Numbered from the stretch's first letter, positions 1-7,327 are shown. The stretch is DNA of 9,938 nucleotides from Comamonadaceae bacterium (GCA_947457975.1 CANGYC010000067.1:1-9938); one strand, 5' to 3'. Notes: generated by a model not told the origin, from the sequence alone. A program made the numbers and translations.

Positions 1-620
1 CGCTGTCGAGCCTGATCACCGACAGCTACGACGTGTACGCCAACTTCCCGGTCACCAACATGGCCGCGTTGCAGAACAAGAAAATCCACGCGCCGGGCAC
101 CTCGGCCAACTGGATGCGCGATACCGGCGCCACACCGGTGGAAGGCGCACTCACCACCTACTACACCAACATCCAGACCGGCGTGACCCAGGGCGCCCTG
201 AGCTTTGCCAGCGGCATCGCTCCGGCCCGTGTGCACGAGGTGGCCAAGTACCTGACCCGCGTGGATGTCGGCGCCATGTACTTCGGCAGCGTGGCGGCCA
301 ACAAGAGCTTCTTCGATAAGCTCCCCAAGGAAGTGCAGGACGCCTTCGTCAAGGCTGGCCGCGCCACCTCAATCGCCCACGGCAAGCATGTGACCGCATC
401 GTCTGCACGCGCCATGGACACGATGAAAGCCGCCGGTCTGCAGATCTCTGAGCTGCCGGCCGCCGAGCGCGCCAAGTGGATCAACGGCCTGCCCGACATC
501 ATCAGCCCCTGGCTGCAGACCACTGGCGATGCAGGCAAGTCGGTGCTGCGCGCCTACTTTGACGAGCTGCGCGCCCGTGGCATCAAGCCTCTGCGTGACT
601 GGGACAAGGCTGCCCGCTGA
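1..620 (+). CDS. dctP: TRAP transporter substrate-binding protein (DctP family), 3' part
   Basis: The frame is open from base 3 and ends at TGA 618-620; the N-terminus and signal peptide lie outside the window, so 205 C-terminal residues are visible. Proteins of this family are periplasmic and bind a solute (often an organic acid) for a DctQM membrane complex. The visible part has the typical segments in order: a KIHAPG stretch (visible residues 27-32, usually KIRAPG or KLRVP), GATPVEG, the YYTNIQTGVTQGAL helix (usually ALQxGVVDG), then the helical C-terminal lobe with FFDKLPKEVQDAF. The Arg that normally follows K-I/L and contacts the ligand carboxylate is His here (codon 87-89). The permease genes follow directly, which supports the assignment. 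The ligand cannot be named from the sequence; dctP is used as a family symbol and does not imply C4-dicarboxylate specificity. Confidence 0.9.
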   Translation, partial: LSSLITDSYDVYANFPVTNMAALQNKKIHAPGTSANWMRDTGATPVEGALTTYYTNIQTGVTQGALSFASGIAPARVHEVAKYLTRVDVGAMYFGSVAANKSFFDKLPKEVQDAFVKAGRATSIAHGKHVTASSARAMDTMKAAGLQISELPAAERAKWINGLPDIISPWLQTTGDAGKSVLRAYFDELRARGIKPLRDWDKAAR

Positions 621-647
621 AGGCCGCTTGACGCGCTGATGACCCCG

Positions 648-694
648 GTCCGTCCGGCACGGCCTCACCATGCGGTGAGGTCGACCGGACGGAC
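648..694 (+). promoter_or_regulatory. Strong hairpin between dctP and dctQ
   Basis: Two nested inverted repeats are seen. The outer arms are GTCCGTCCGG (648-657) and CCGGACGGAC (685-694), a perfect 10 bp. The inner arms are CCTCACC (663-669) and GGTGAGG (674-680) around a 4-nt loop. The sequence after it is TTTATT, a weak T-tract. It lies 27 nt after the dctP stop and 26 nt before the dctQ start. The likely role is partial termination or protection of the dctP mRNA 3' end, giving more binding protein than permease. The role is inferred; the structure is read directly. Confidence 0.7.
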
Positions 695-720
695 TTTATT
701 GTTGAAAGACTTCATACATC

Positions 721-1290
721 ATGGCTGCTGACGTTGACCTTGACGCTCCTGCGCCCCGAGCGCGACATCCGCTGGACTTTCCTGCCCAAACATTGGCCTC
801 GGTCGGTACGGTATGGATCTTCGTGATCATGTGCCTGGTGGTGGCCGACGTGATTGGCCGCGATTTTCTCAACAGCCCCATCACTGGCGTAGCTGAGTTC
901 TCGGCGCGCTCGGTGGCGTCCATCGTCTTCCTGCAGTTGGCCGCAGCGGTGTGCAGCGGCCGCATGACCCGCAGCGACTTCCTGCTGAACCTGATCGGCA
1001 AGCGCTCGCCTGCCGCAGTCACGGCGCTTGACGTGTTCAACGCGCTGATAGGCGCAGTCCTGTTCGCAGCACTGGCTGCCATGGCCTGGCCAGAATTCCG
1101 CAATTCCTGGGCCAGCAACGAGTTTTATGGTGTGCAGGGCGTTTACAGCGTGCCGGCCTGGCCGTTTCGCGGCCTGATCATTGCCGGCTCCGCGGCGGCC
1201 GCACTTTGCTATGTACTAACGATTCCCGGCATCCTGCGCCAACACGGCAAGACCGGACCTGTGGACGATCCATTGGGAGGTGGCGCATGA
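721..1290 (+). CDS. dctQ: TRAP transporter small permease subunit (DctQ family)
   Basis: This 189-residue protein is the size expected for DctQ (about 160-200). Four hydrophobic segments are visible, at about residues 26-45, 62-80, 102-124 and 148-170, matching the four-helix small subunit. The segment VVADVIGRDFLNSPITGVAEF is the family's typical TM1-TM2 connection (usually RxxFNxPxxGxxEL). DctQ pairs with DctM in the inner membrane and helps dock the periplasmic binding protein. The ATG start is chosen because the N-terminal cytosolic tail then has a normal length. The Shine-Dalgarno is weak (GAAAG, about 13 nt upstream), fitting coupling to an upstream gene. The stop overlaps the dctM start in ATGA. 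Confidence 0.9.
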   Translation: MAADVDLDAPAPRARHPLDFPAQTLASVGTVWIFVIMCLVVADVIGRDFLNSPITGVAEFSARSVASIVFLQLAAAVCSGRMTRSDFLLNLIGKRSPAAVTALDVFNALIGAVLFAALAAMAWPEFRNSWASNEFYGVQGVYSVPAWPFRGLIIAGSAAAALCYVLTIPGILRQHGKTGPVDDPLGGGA

Positions 1291-2615
1291 GCGAACTTGG
1301 ACTGGGAGGCCTGCTTGTTGGCGGCCTCGTGCTGTTGGTGCTGCTGGGCGTGCACATTGGCGTGGCCCTGCTGGCCGTCGGATTCTTCGGCGTCTGGCTG
1401 GTGCGAGACAACATCGACATGGCCATGCGGCTGATGTACATGGCCGCCTACAACGGCGTGGCCGACTACATCTTTGCCACCATCCCGCTGTTCGTGCTGA
1501 TGGGCTTGCTGGTCAGCATATCGAATGTGGGCAAGGACACCTTCACCGTGGCCGAAGTGCTGCTGCGCAAGGTGCGTGGCGGTCTGGGCGTGGCCACCGT
1601 GGCGGCCAACACGGTGTTTGCCGCAGTCACGGGCGTATCGATTGCATCGGCGGCGGTGTTCACCCGTGTGGCGGTCCCAGAGATGGTGCGCCACGGCTAC
1701 CGGACCACCTTTGCCACCGGCACCGTGGCCGGCAGCTCGGTGCTGGGCATGATGATTCCGCCCAGCCTCTTGATGATCATCTACGGCGTGCTGGCCGAGC
1801 AATCGATCGGCAAGCTCTTCATTGCCGGCGTGATCCCAGGCTTCATGCTGGCCATCGTGTTCGCGGTGATGATCATGCTGATGGCGCGCTTTACACCCGG
1901 CAAGGTGTTCGACCTTGAGCGACAGGCTGAGCTGGCGCGCGAGAACCGCATCGGCATCACGCTGACCGGCAGCCAGATGGCCGGCAAGCTGCTCCCCATC
2001 GCTGCCCTGGTGGCGCTGGTGCTGGGCGGTCTGTACGGCGGCTTCTTCACGCCCACTGAAGCCGGCGGCGTGGGCGCCTTCGGTGCGTTGGTGATCGCGC
2101 TGCTGCGCAAGTCGCTGGGCAAGGGCAACCTCTGGCGCGTGCTGCATGAAACCGGCAGCGTGTCGTGCACCATTTTGATCTTGCTGGTGGCTGCGGCTTT
2201 TTACAGCCGCATGCTCAGCGTGGCTGGCGTGCCGGTGGCCATTGCCGACGTGGTGCGCGATGCCGGTCTCGGGCCCTACGGCTTTTTAGCGCTGTACATC
2301 GCCATCGTGCTGCTGCTGGGCATGATCCTCGACTCCAGCTCCATCCTGCTGATCATGACGCCGGTGGCCGCACCGATTGCACAGGCCTTTGGCTTTGATC
2401 TGATTCACTTCGGCGTGATCACGGTGCTGGCGGTCGAGATGGGCCTGCTCACGCCGCCCTTCGGCATCTCGGTGTTCACCGTCAAGTCGACCCTCAACGA
2501 CCCCAAGGTGTCGGTGGAGAGCATCTTTGCAGGCGCCCTGCCCTTCGTGGGCGCGATGTTCTTGGTGCTGCTCTTGGTGTGCGCCTTCCCCTGGCTGAGC
2601 ACGGCGCTGATCTGA
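1287..2615 (+). CDS. dctM: TRAP transporter large permease subunit (DctM family)
   Basis: This 442-residue polytopic inner-membrane protein is the transport subunit of the TRAP system and uses an ion gradient to move the solute. Hallmarks seen: IPLFVLMG (residues 66-73), GSSVLGMMIPPSLLMI (149-164), GGFFTPTEAGGVGAFGAL (251-268), GMILDSSSILLIMTP (345-359) and GLLTPPFGISVF (386-397). Hydrophobic helices cover nearly the whole length. The frame is open further upstream, but ATG 1287 is the right start: it gives the family N-terminus, has GGGAGG at 1275-1280 as ribosome binding site, and overlaps the dctQ stop in ATGA (translational coupling). It is the last gene of the operon; a terminator hairpin starts 66 bp after the stop. 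Confidence 0.95.
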   Translation: MSELGLGGLLVGGLVLLVLLGVHIGVALLAVGFFGVWLVRDNIDMAMRLMYMAAYNGVADYIFATIPLFVLMGLLVSISNVGKDTFTVAEVLLRKVRGGLGVATVAANTVFAAVTGVSIASAAVFTRVAVPEMVRHGYRTTFATGTVAGSSVLGMMIPPSLLMIIYGVLAEQSIGKLFIAGVIPGFMLAIVFAVMIMLMARFTPGKVFDLERQAELARENRIGITLTGSQMAGKLLPIAALVALVLGGLYGGFFTPTEAGGVGAFGALVIALLRKSLGKGNLWRVLHETGSVSCTILILLVAAAFYSRMLSVAGVPVAIADVVRDAGLGPYGFLALYIAIVLLLGMILDSSSILLIMTPVAAPIAQAFGFDLIHFGVITVLAVEMGLLTPPFGISVFTVKSTLNDPKVSVESIFAGALPFVGAMFLVLLLVCAFPWLSTALI

Positions 2616-2681
2616 AGCACCATAGCCCGGACGACCCGCAAGCGCTGGTTTGCTCGGGCCCCAAAGATTGCTGGGAAAGAA

Positions 2682-2715
2682 ATGAAAAACGCCACCCGAG
2701 GGTGGCGTTTTTCAT
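2682..2715. terminator. Bidirectional intrinsic terminator
   Basis: Perfect 16-bp inverted repeat, ATGAAAAACGCCACCC (2682-2697) and its complement (2700-2715), with a G+C core and A- and T-tracts on the outer arms. Read on + it ends the dctPQM transcript with GTTTTTCAT; read on - it ends the tRNA-Val transcript, beginning 8 nt after the CCA end, with the same T-run. Both flanking transcription units converge here. Confidence 0.9.
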
Positions 2716-2722
2716 GAATGGT

Positions 2723-2797
2723 TGGTGGGCGATACATGGATCGAACATGTGACCCCTGCAGTGTGAATGCAGTGCTCTACCGCTGAGCTAATCGCCC
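2723..2797 (-). tRNA. tRNA-Val (anticodon CAC)
   Basis: On the - strand a full 75-nt cloverleaf with encoded CCA is read. Acceptor GGGCGAT pairs with ATCGCCC; the D arm is GCTC/GAGC with a short 7-nt loop; the anticodon stem CTGCA/TGCAG encloses loop TTCACAC; the T arm is ACATG-TTCGATC-CATGT; the discriminator is A, then CCA. The anticodon CAC is complementary to 2763-2765 and reads GUG valine codons. The GGG acceptor start and overall sequence resemble bacterial tRNA-Val. The gene stands alone between a terminator and dnaQ and has its own -10 box. Confidence 0.95.
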
Positions 2798-2811
2798 TAC
2801 CGAAGCGGCTG

Positions 2812-2817
2812 AGTATA
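2812..2817 (-). promoter_or_regulatory. -10 box of the tRNA-Val promoter
   Basis: The - strand reads TATACT, 14 nt before the mature tRNA 5' end, so transcription would start about 7 nt before the tRNA. The stretch after the box (CAGCCGC) is G+C-rich, as in stringently controlled stable-RNA promoters. No good -35 hexamer is visible at 16-19 nt spacing (best is a TGAAGA-like stretch overlapping the dnaQ stop). Role inferred. Confidence 0.55.
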
Positions 2818-2838
2818 GCTTGTTTTTTCATCTTCTCT

Positions 2839-3555
2839 TCACGGGGGAAGGGCAGCTTCGACTGTTCTCCAGACCGTCTGGCCCTTGCTGGCCTTGTCCA
2901 GGCCCTCCAGCACGGTCAGGTGGGCACTCAACTCAGATTCATTGGCCCGCAGCACGGGCAAGTCAAACGCCCGCAGGTCCACGGTCTTGAACGCATTCAC
3001 GGGGCCTTCATCGGCGCTCATGTCCATGGCCAGGCTGTTCTGGCCGCGCGTGAGGTTGATGTAAACCTCGGCCAGCAGTTCGGCGTCAAGCAAGGCACCG
3101 TGGAAGGTTCGGCCCGAGTTGTCGACTTCCAGCCGGTCGCACAGGGCGTCAAGGGAGTTGCGCTTTCCAGGGAACATTTCCTTGGCCAGCACCAGGCTGT
3201 CGATCACGCCGCCGAGGAAGGACTTCACAGGCGGGCGGCCAATGAGTTCAAGCTCCTTGTTCAGAAAGCCGATGTCGAAAGGCGCGTTGTGGATGATGAG
3301 TTCGGCCCCCTCCAGGTAGGCCAGCAGTTCATCGGCCACCTCCTTGAACTTGGGCTTGTCCTTGAGGAACTCGTTGCTGATGCCGTGCACCTTGAGCGCG
3401 TCTTCATGACTGTCACGCTCTGGATTCAGGTAGAAATGCTTGTTCTGTCCGGTGAGCTTGCGGGCCACCAGTTCGACGCAGCCGATCTCGATGATGCGGT
3501 CGCCCGTCTCGGCAGAGAGGCCTGTGGTTTCAGTGTCGAGGACGATTTGGCGCAT
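2839..3555 (-). CDS. dnaQ: DNA polymerase III epsilon subunit, 3'-5' proofreading exonuclease
   Basis: This 238-residue protein (E. coli epsilon is 243) is the proofreading exonuclease of the replicative polymerase core. DEDDh motifs are complete: ExoI DTETTG with D7 and E9, ExoII HNAPFDIGF with D94, ExoIII with H152 and D157. After the exonuclease domain comes QNSLAM (172-177), which resembles the E. coli QTSMAF sliding-clamp binding motif, then a C-terminal tail that would bind the alpha subunit. The frame is open about 70 codons further upstream, but ATG 3555 is chosen because MRQIVLDTETTG is the normal N-terminus. No Shine-Dalgarno is visible; GATAAT ends 7 nt before the ATG, so the mRNA could be leaderless. 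It diverges from the neighbouring gene, with 40 bp between start codons. Confidence 0.95.
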   Translation of the reverse strand: MRQIVLDTETTGLSAETGDRIIEIGCVELVARKLTGQNKHFYLNPERDSHEDALKVHGISNEFLKDKPKFKEVADELLAYLEGAELIIHNAPFDIGFLNKELELIGRPPVKSFLGGVIDSLVLAKEMFPGKRNSLDALCDRLEVDNSGRTFHGALLDAELLAEVYINLTRGQNSLAMDMSADEGPVNAFKTVDLRAFDLPVLRANESELSAHLTVLEGLDKASKGQTVWRTVEAALPP

Positions 3556-3595
3556 GGGCAGAATTATCGCTGTGCCATGGAATACTGCGCCCCTG

Positions 3596-4117
3596 ATGAA
3601 AAAACATGTGGCGCTCACCTTGCTGGCCGTGACCACCCTGGGCGTGCTCAATGCCCACGTGGATTTGCCCGAGATCGATGGGCGCCGCTTCGTGAAGGTC
3701 CAGGAGAAGTTGCACGACCCAATAGGCTGGCTCGAAGATCGCGCCGATTCTTTGCTGGCGCGCTGCACTCAGGTGCATGCACTCGGGCCGGCTTTGCCCG
3801 ACACAGAGCTCGCCCTGGCGGCGATCCGCTCCTTCAGCCCACCCGACTCCCACAGCGCACAGCTGCGACAACTGCTTGCTCAGGGTGACTGGCTGCTGGC
3901 GGAGGTGAGCTTCGATGCACTCAGCCCCGCGGTGGTGGCCTTGCGCCGGCAAGCAGGAGGCATGCAGGTGGTGGACGGCGCCATCTGGAGCGGCAGCACC
4001 CTGCCCTGGCGGCCAGCGCCCTTGATCCGTCGGCATCTGCAGACACAGGCGCCCCAGATGCCCCAGGCCCTGCTGGAGTGCTTCAGGCCCGAAGACCCGC
4101 TCTTTCAGGCCCGCTGA
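3596..4117 (+). CDS. Small probably exported protein, not recognised
   Basis: The 173-residue product begins with a short basic end (MKK) and a hydrophobic stretch to about residue 20 (ALTLLAVTTLGVLNA), which looks like a Sec signal peptide with possible cleavage after A20, though position -3 is Leu rather than the usual small residue. The rest is soluble, rich in Leu, Ala and Pro, with many acidic and Arg residues. Two Cys (C57 and C162) lie in the mature part and could form a disulfide. I recognise no family motif. ATG 3596 is chosen because it gives the signal peptide; upstream in-frame codons fall inside divergent dnaQ. No clear ribosome binding site is seen; an AATACT stretch at 3581-3586 could be a -10 box. 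The gene converges on fdx, leaving 21 bp between the stops. Coding status is supported by the open frame, the signal peptide and the lack of another gene here. Confidence 0.75.
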   Translation: MKKHVALTLLAVTTLGVLNAHVDLPEIDGRRFVKVQEKLHDPIGWLEDRADSLLARCTQVHALGPALPDTELALAAIRSFSPPDSHSAQLRQLLAQGDWLLAEVSFDALSPAVVALRRQAGGMQVVDGAIWSGSTLPWRPAPLIRRHLQTQAPQMPQALLECFRPEDPLFQAR

Positions 4118-4138
4118 CCCCGCTGGCCCCCCAGGAGC

Positions 4139-4477
4139 TCAGTGGTTTTCCTTGGCGTGGTTGATGGAGTACTTGGGAATTTCCACCGTCACGTCCTGCT
4201 GGGCCAGGATGGCCTGGCAGCTCAGGCGGGACTGCGGCTCCAGGCCCCAGGCCCGGTCCAGCATGTCTTCCTCGTTCTCGTCGGCTTCGTTGAGCGACTG
4301 GTAACCCTCGCGCACCACCACATGGCAGGTGGTGCAGGCGCAGCTCATGTCGCAGGCGTGCTCGATCTTGATGTCGTTGTCCAGCAGCGCCTCGCAGATA
4401 GAGGTACCGGCAGGCGCAGTGATCTGGGCCCCCTGGGGGCAGTATTCCGGATGGGGAAGGACCTTGATGATGGGCAT
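4139..4477 (-). CDS. fdx: ISC-type [2Fe-2S] ferredoxin
   Basis: This 112-residue protein (E. coli Fdx is 111) is the adrenodoxin-like electron donor for cluster assembly on IscU/IscS. The cluster ligands C42, C48, C51 and C87 lie at the same positions as in E. coli Fdx, within ACDMSCACTTCH and LSCQAI; the extra conserved C46 is also present. An acidic helix (NEADENEEDMLD, about 63-74) is the usual partner-binding surface. ATG 4477 is preceded by GAGA about 8 nt upstream and lies 10 bp after the hscA stop, so it is in the same transcript. It is the last isc gene here: no iscX follows, and the next gene runs in the opposite direction. Confidence 0.97.
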   Translation of the reverse strand: MPIIKVLPHPEYCPQGAQITAPAGTSICEALLDNDIKIEHACDMSCACTTCHVVVREGYQSLNEADENEEDMLDRAWGLEPQSRLSCQAILAQQDVTVEIPKYSINHAKENH

Positions 4478-4487
4478 GGTGTCTCGG

Positions 4488-6350
4488 TTAAATCGTGGCG
4501 ATGTTCTTGCCGGCCAGGGCCTGCTGGATGCCCTTGTTCATGCGCATGGCGGCAAAGGCCTCGGTGCCGTGGGCCAGGGACTTGGTGGCGGCCTCGATGG
4601 CGGCAGCATCGCCAGCTGGGCGGACTTGGCGCAGCTCGTTCAAGAGTGTGTCGATGCGCAGGCGCTCTTCTGGGCTGAGCAGGTCACCATCGAGTTCAAG
4701 CGCGCTTTGGGTGGCCAGCATCATGCGGTCGGCATCGACCTGGGCCTCGGCCAGCGCCCGGGCCTGCATGTCCTGTTGGGCCGTTGAGAAGCTCTCCTGC
4801 AGCATGCGGGCGATGTCCTCGTCGGCCAGGCCATAAGAGGGCTTGACGTCGATCTGGGCCTCCACGCCGCTGACCTGCTCGCGGGCGCTCACCGTCAGCA
4901 GGCCGTCTGCATCGACGGTGAAGGTGACCCGGATGCGGGCGGCGCCGGCCGCCATGGGCGGAATGCCGCGCAGTTCAAAGCGGGCCAGACTGCGGCAGTC
5001 GGCCACGAGGTCACGCTCGCCTTGCACCACATGCAGGGCCAGCGCGGTCTGCCCGTCCTTGTAGGTGGTGAAGTCCTGGGCCATGGCCGTGGGAATGGTC
5101 TGGTTGCGCGGCACGATGCGCTCGACCAGGCCGCCCATGGTCTCGATGCCCAGTGACAGGGGAATCACATCGAGCAGCAGGATGTCGTCGGCGCCGCGGT
5201 TGCCCACCAGCTGGTGGGCCGACAGGGCTGCGCCCAGGGCCACAACCTCATCGGGGTTGAGGTTGGTCAGAGGATCGCGGCCAAAGAACGCACGCACCGC
5301 TTCCTGCACCACGGGCATGCGGGTGGAGCCGCCCACCATCACGACGCCCTGGATGTCGTCCTTGCCCAGCTGGGCATCGCGCAGTGCGCGCCGCACCGCC
5401 GACAAGGTCCGGCTGGTCAGCGCTTCCGTGACCTGGGCCAAGAGGGCGCGATCGAGACGGGCGCTCAAGCGATGGCCGTCGAGCACCAGGTCCAGGGCCA
5501 CGCTGTCTTGCGAGCTGAGGGCCTCCTTGGCCTGGCGCGCCTGGCGATGCAGTTGCGCGCGGGCCGAAGCGCTCAAGGACGCAGTCGCAGCAGCAGTGCC
5601 GCTCTGGGCAAGCAGCCAGTCGGCGATCGCCCGGTCGTAGTCGTCACCGCCCAGGGCCGAGTCGCCGCCGGTGGCCACCACCTCGAACACGCCGCGGGTG
5701 AGACGCAGGATGGAAATGTCAAAGGTGCCACCACCCAAGTCGTACACGGCAAACAGCCCTTCGCTCTGGTGGTCCAGGCCGTAGGCGATGGCGGCGGCCG
5801 TGGGCTCGTTGATCAGGCGCAGCACGTTCAGGCCGGCGAGCTGTGCGGCATCTTTGGTGGCCTGACGCTGGGCTTCGTCAAAGTAGGCGGGCACCGTGAT
5901 GACGGCGCCATCGATGTCGGCGTTGAAGCTGTCCTCGGCGCGGTAACGCAAGGTGGCCAGGATCTCGGCGCTGACCTCAACCGGGCTTTTCTCACCCGCG
6001 CGGGTGCGGATGGCGACCATGCCGGGCTTGTCGATCAGCTCGTAGGGCAGACGGGCCTTCACGTCGGCCAGGCCGCGCCCCATCAGCCGCTTGACCGAGG
6101 CAATGGTGTTGAGCGGGTCATCGACCTGCGAGGCCAGGGCATCCAGGCCGATCTGGCGGCCGCCCCCTTCGAGGTAGCGAACCACGCTGGGCAGGATCAC
6201 CCTGCCCTGTTCGTCGGGCAGGCACTCGGCCACGCCATGACGGACCGCGGCCACCAGCGAATGGGTGGTTCCGAGGTCGATGCCAATACCGATGCGGCGC
6301 TGGTGCGGGTCAGGCGCCTGGCCAGGCTCGGAAATTTGCAGAAGTGCCAT
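4488..6350 (-). CDS. hscA: Fe-S assembly chaperone HscA (Hsp70 family)
   Basis: This 620-residue protein (E. coli HscA is 616) is the specialised Hsp70 that, with HscB, acts on IscU through its LPPVK motif to promote cluster transfer. ATPase motifs seen: [10 protein letters not shown] (about 22-31), [15 protein letters not shown] (179-193), [12 protein letters not shown] (202-213) and [11 protein letters not shown] (336-346). The linker [14 protein letters not shown] (391-404) leads into the peptide-binding domain and a helical lid ending near the C-terminus. The N-terminal lead [19 protein letters not shown] before the ATPase is typical of betaproteobacterial HscA and supports ATG 6350. No Shine-Dalgarno is visible; the upstream mRNA is pyrimidine-rich. 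A 108-bp gap separates it from hscB, the longest gap within the operon. Confidence 0.97.
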   Translation of the reverse strand: MALLQISEPGQAPDPHQRRIGIGIDLGTTHSLVAAVRHGVAECLPDEQGRVILPSVVRYLEGGGRQIGLDALASQVDDPLNTIASVKRLMGRGLADVKARLPYELIDKPGMVAIRTRAGEKSPVEVSAEILATLRYRAEDSFNADIDGAVITVPAYFDEAQRQATKDAAQLAGLNVLRLINEPTAAAIAYGLDHQSEGLFAVYDLGGGTFDISILRLTRGVFEVVATGGDSALGGDDYDRAIADWLLAQSGTAAATASLSASARAQLHRQARQAKEALSSQDSVALDLVLDGHRLSARLDRALLAQVTEALTSRTLSAVRRALRDAQLGKDDIQGVVMVGGSTRMPVVQEAVRAFFGRDPLTNLNPDEVVALGAALSAHQLVGNRGADDILLLDVIPLSLGIETMGGLVERIVPRNQTIPTAMAQDFTTYKDGQTALALHVVQGERDLVADCRSLARFELRGIPPMAAGAARIRVTFTVDADGLLTVSAREQVSGVEAQIDVKPSYGLADEDIARMLQESFSTAQQDMQARALAEAQVDADRMMLATQSALELDGDLLSPEERLRIDTLLNELRQVRPAGDAAAIEAATKSLAHGTEAFAAMRMNKGIQQALAGKNIATI

Positions 6351-6458
6351 GCTGTGTATGAATGAAGAAGAAGGAGGCGTTCATCGCTCAGGATGCGAGC
6401 GCGCCATGAGGCCGCCTAAGAAGACCGTGCAGGCCACCGCAGCGCCCCGCACCAGCGT
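6351..6458 (-). other. Gap between hscB and hscA with a possible 23-codon frame
   Basis: The gap is 108 bp, while the other junctions of this operon range from about 10 to 88 bp. In frame with hscB after its stop, a GTG at 6452-6450 opens a 23-codon frame ending at TGA 6383-6381; it would encode a short hydrophobic peptide (AAVACTVFLGGLMA core) with a basic end. It has no ribosome binding site and I do not call it a gene. The rest is a pyrimidine-rich stretch (CCTCCTTCTTCTTCATT) just before hscA. No hairpin terminator or convincing promoter is seen. Confidence 0.5.
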
Positions 6459-6977
6459 TCAAGCTGAAATACGGTCGAGGCGGTCCTCCACCTCCTGAGC
6501 AAAGCGCTCGATGAACATGAGCCGGCGCACAAGCTGCGCGGCAGACTGCACATCGTCAAGCTGATCGAGCAGGCGCTCGAGCTCGGCCAGGGCCGCGCGC
6601 CGGGCGGCAGCGGTGTCGTTGAGCAGCGATTCCAGCGCCTGCGCGCCTTCGGCCTCGTCCAGAGACTCGCGCCAGGCCATCTGCTGCATCAGGAAATCGG
6701 ACGGCATGGCCGTGTTGTCGTGCGCGCGGATGGCGGCGCCGCGCAACTCGCACAGGTAAGCGGCGCGCTTGAGGGGGTCTTTCAGACGCTGATAGGCCTC
6801 GTTGATGCGCACAGACCACTGCATGGCCAGGCGCTGAGCAGCGGCACCTTCGGAGGCGAATCGGTCGGGGTGGGCCTGCTTTTGCAGGTCTTTCCAGCGT
6901 GCATCGAGCTCGCTGCGGTCCTGCGCAAAGCGGGCCGGCACGCCGAACAACTCGAAGTCACTGGACTGCAGCTTCAT
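6459..6977 (-). CDS. hscB: Fe-S assembly J-domain co-chaperone HscB
   Basis: From ATG 6977 the product has 172 residues (E. coli HscB is 171). HscB brings IscU to HscA and stimulates its ATPase. The N-terminal J domain carries the essential HPD motif at residues 36-38 (QKQAHPDRF), followed by RINEAYQRLKDPLKRAAYLCELRG, very typical of HscB; the C-terminal half is the helical domain that binds IscU. Start choice is not certain: a TTG at 7007-7005 would add 10 residues, overlaps the iscA stop as TTGA and has GAGAG about 9 nt upstream. ATG is preferred because MKLQSSDFELFG is the family N-terminus, although it has no ribosome binding site and would depend on coupling to iscA. Confidence 0.93.
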   Translation of the reverse strand: MKLQSSDFELFGVPARFAQDRSELDARWKDLQKQAHPDRFASEGAAAQRLAMQWSVRINEAYQRLKDPLKRAAYLCELRGAAIRAHDNTAMPSDFLMQQMAWRESLDEAEGAQALESLLNDTAAARRAALAELERLLDQLDDVQSAAQLVRRLMFIERFAQEVEDRLDRISA

Positions 6978-7003
6978 GAAGGAAGATGGTGCGGGCCCGA
7001 TGC

Positions 7004-7327
7004 TCAAACGCGAAAGCTCTCGCCGCAGCCGCAGCGGTCGCGCTCGTTGGGGTTGCTGAACTTGAAGCCCTCATTGAGGCCCTCGCGCACGAAGTCAAGC
7101 TCGGTGCCGTCGATGTAAGCCATGCTCTTGGGGTCCACCAGCACCGTCACGCCGTTGTCTTCGAACAGCACATCCTCGGGCGCAGCCTCATCGGCATATT
7201 CGAGCTTGTAGGCCAGGCCTGAGCAGCCCGTGGTCTTAACGCCCAGGCGGATGCCGATGCCTTTGCCTCGCTTGGCGATGTAACGGGTCACATGACGCGC
7301 AGCCGCGTCGGTCAGGGTCACAGCCAT
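7004..7327 (-). CDS. iscA: A-type Fe-S carrier protein IscA
   Basis: This 107-residue protein (E. coli IscA is 107) takes part in Fe-S cluster delivery, especially for [4Fe-4S] proteins. The three ligand cysteines are C35 (TTGCSGLAY) and C99/C101 (RCGCGESF), at the same positions as in E. coli IscA. The middle has the family segment [18 protein letters not shown]. ErpA is similar, but the place between iscU and hscB identifies IscA. It lies 38-39 bp after iscU. Ribosome binding site is weak. Its TGA overlaps an alternative TTG start of hscB. Confidence 0.95.
   Translation of the reverse strand: MAVTLTDAAARHVTRYIAKRGKGIGIRLGVKTTGCSGLAYKLEYADEAAPEDVLFEDNGVTVLVDPKSMAYIDGTELDFVREGLNEGFKFSNPNERDRCGCGESFRV

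Noticed and set aside
1209..2147. Long open frame on - opposite dctM
   Set aside because: Low-complexity His/Gln/Arg-rich translation, the expected shadow of a G+C-rich gene; the + strand product is a clear DctM.
4118..4138. CTGG-CCCC-CCAG mini-hairpin between the convergent stops
   Set aside because: Only 4-bp arms and no T-run; too weak to call a terminator.
5214..6365. Long open frame on + opposite hscA
   Set aside because: Shadow of the hscA codon pattern; Gly/His/Gln-rich with no recognisable domain.
6371..6377. Perfect AAGGAGG on the + strand in the hscB-hscA gap
   Set aside because: The next ATG (6393) opens only 8 codons on +, in a region transcribed on -; likely chance.
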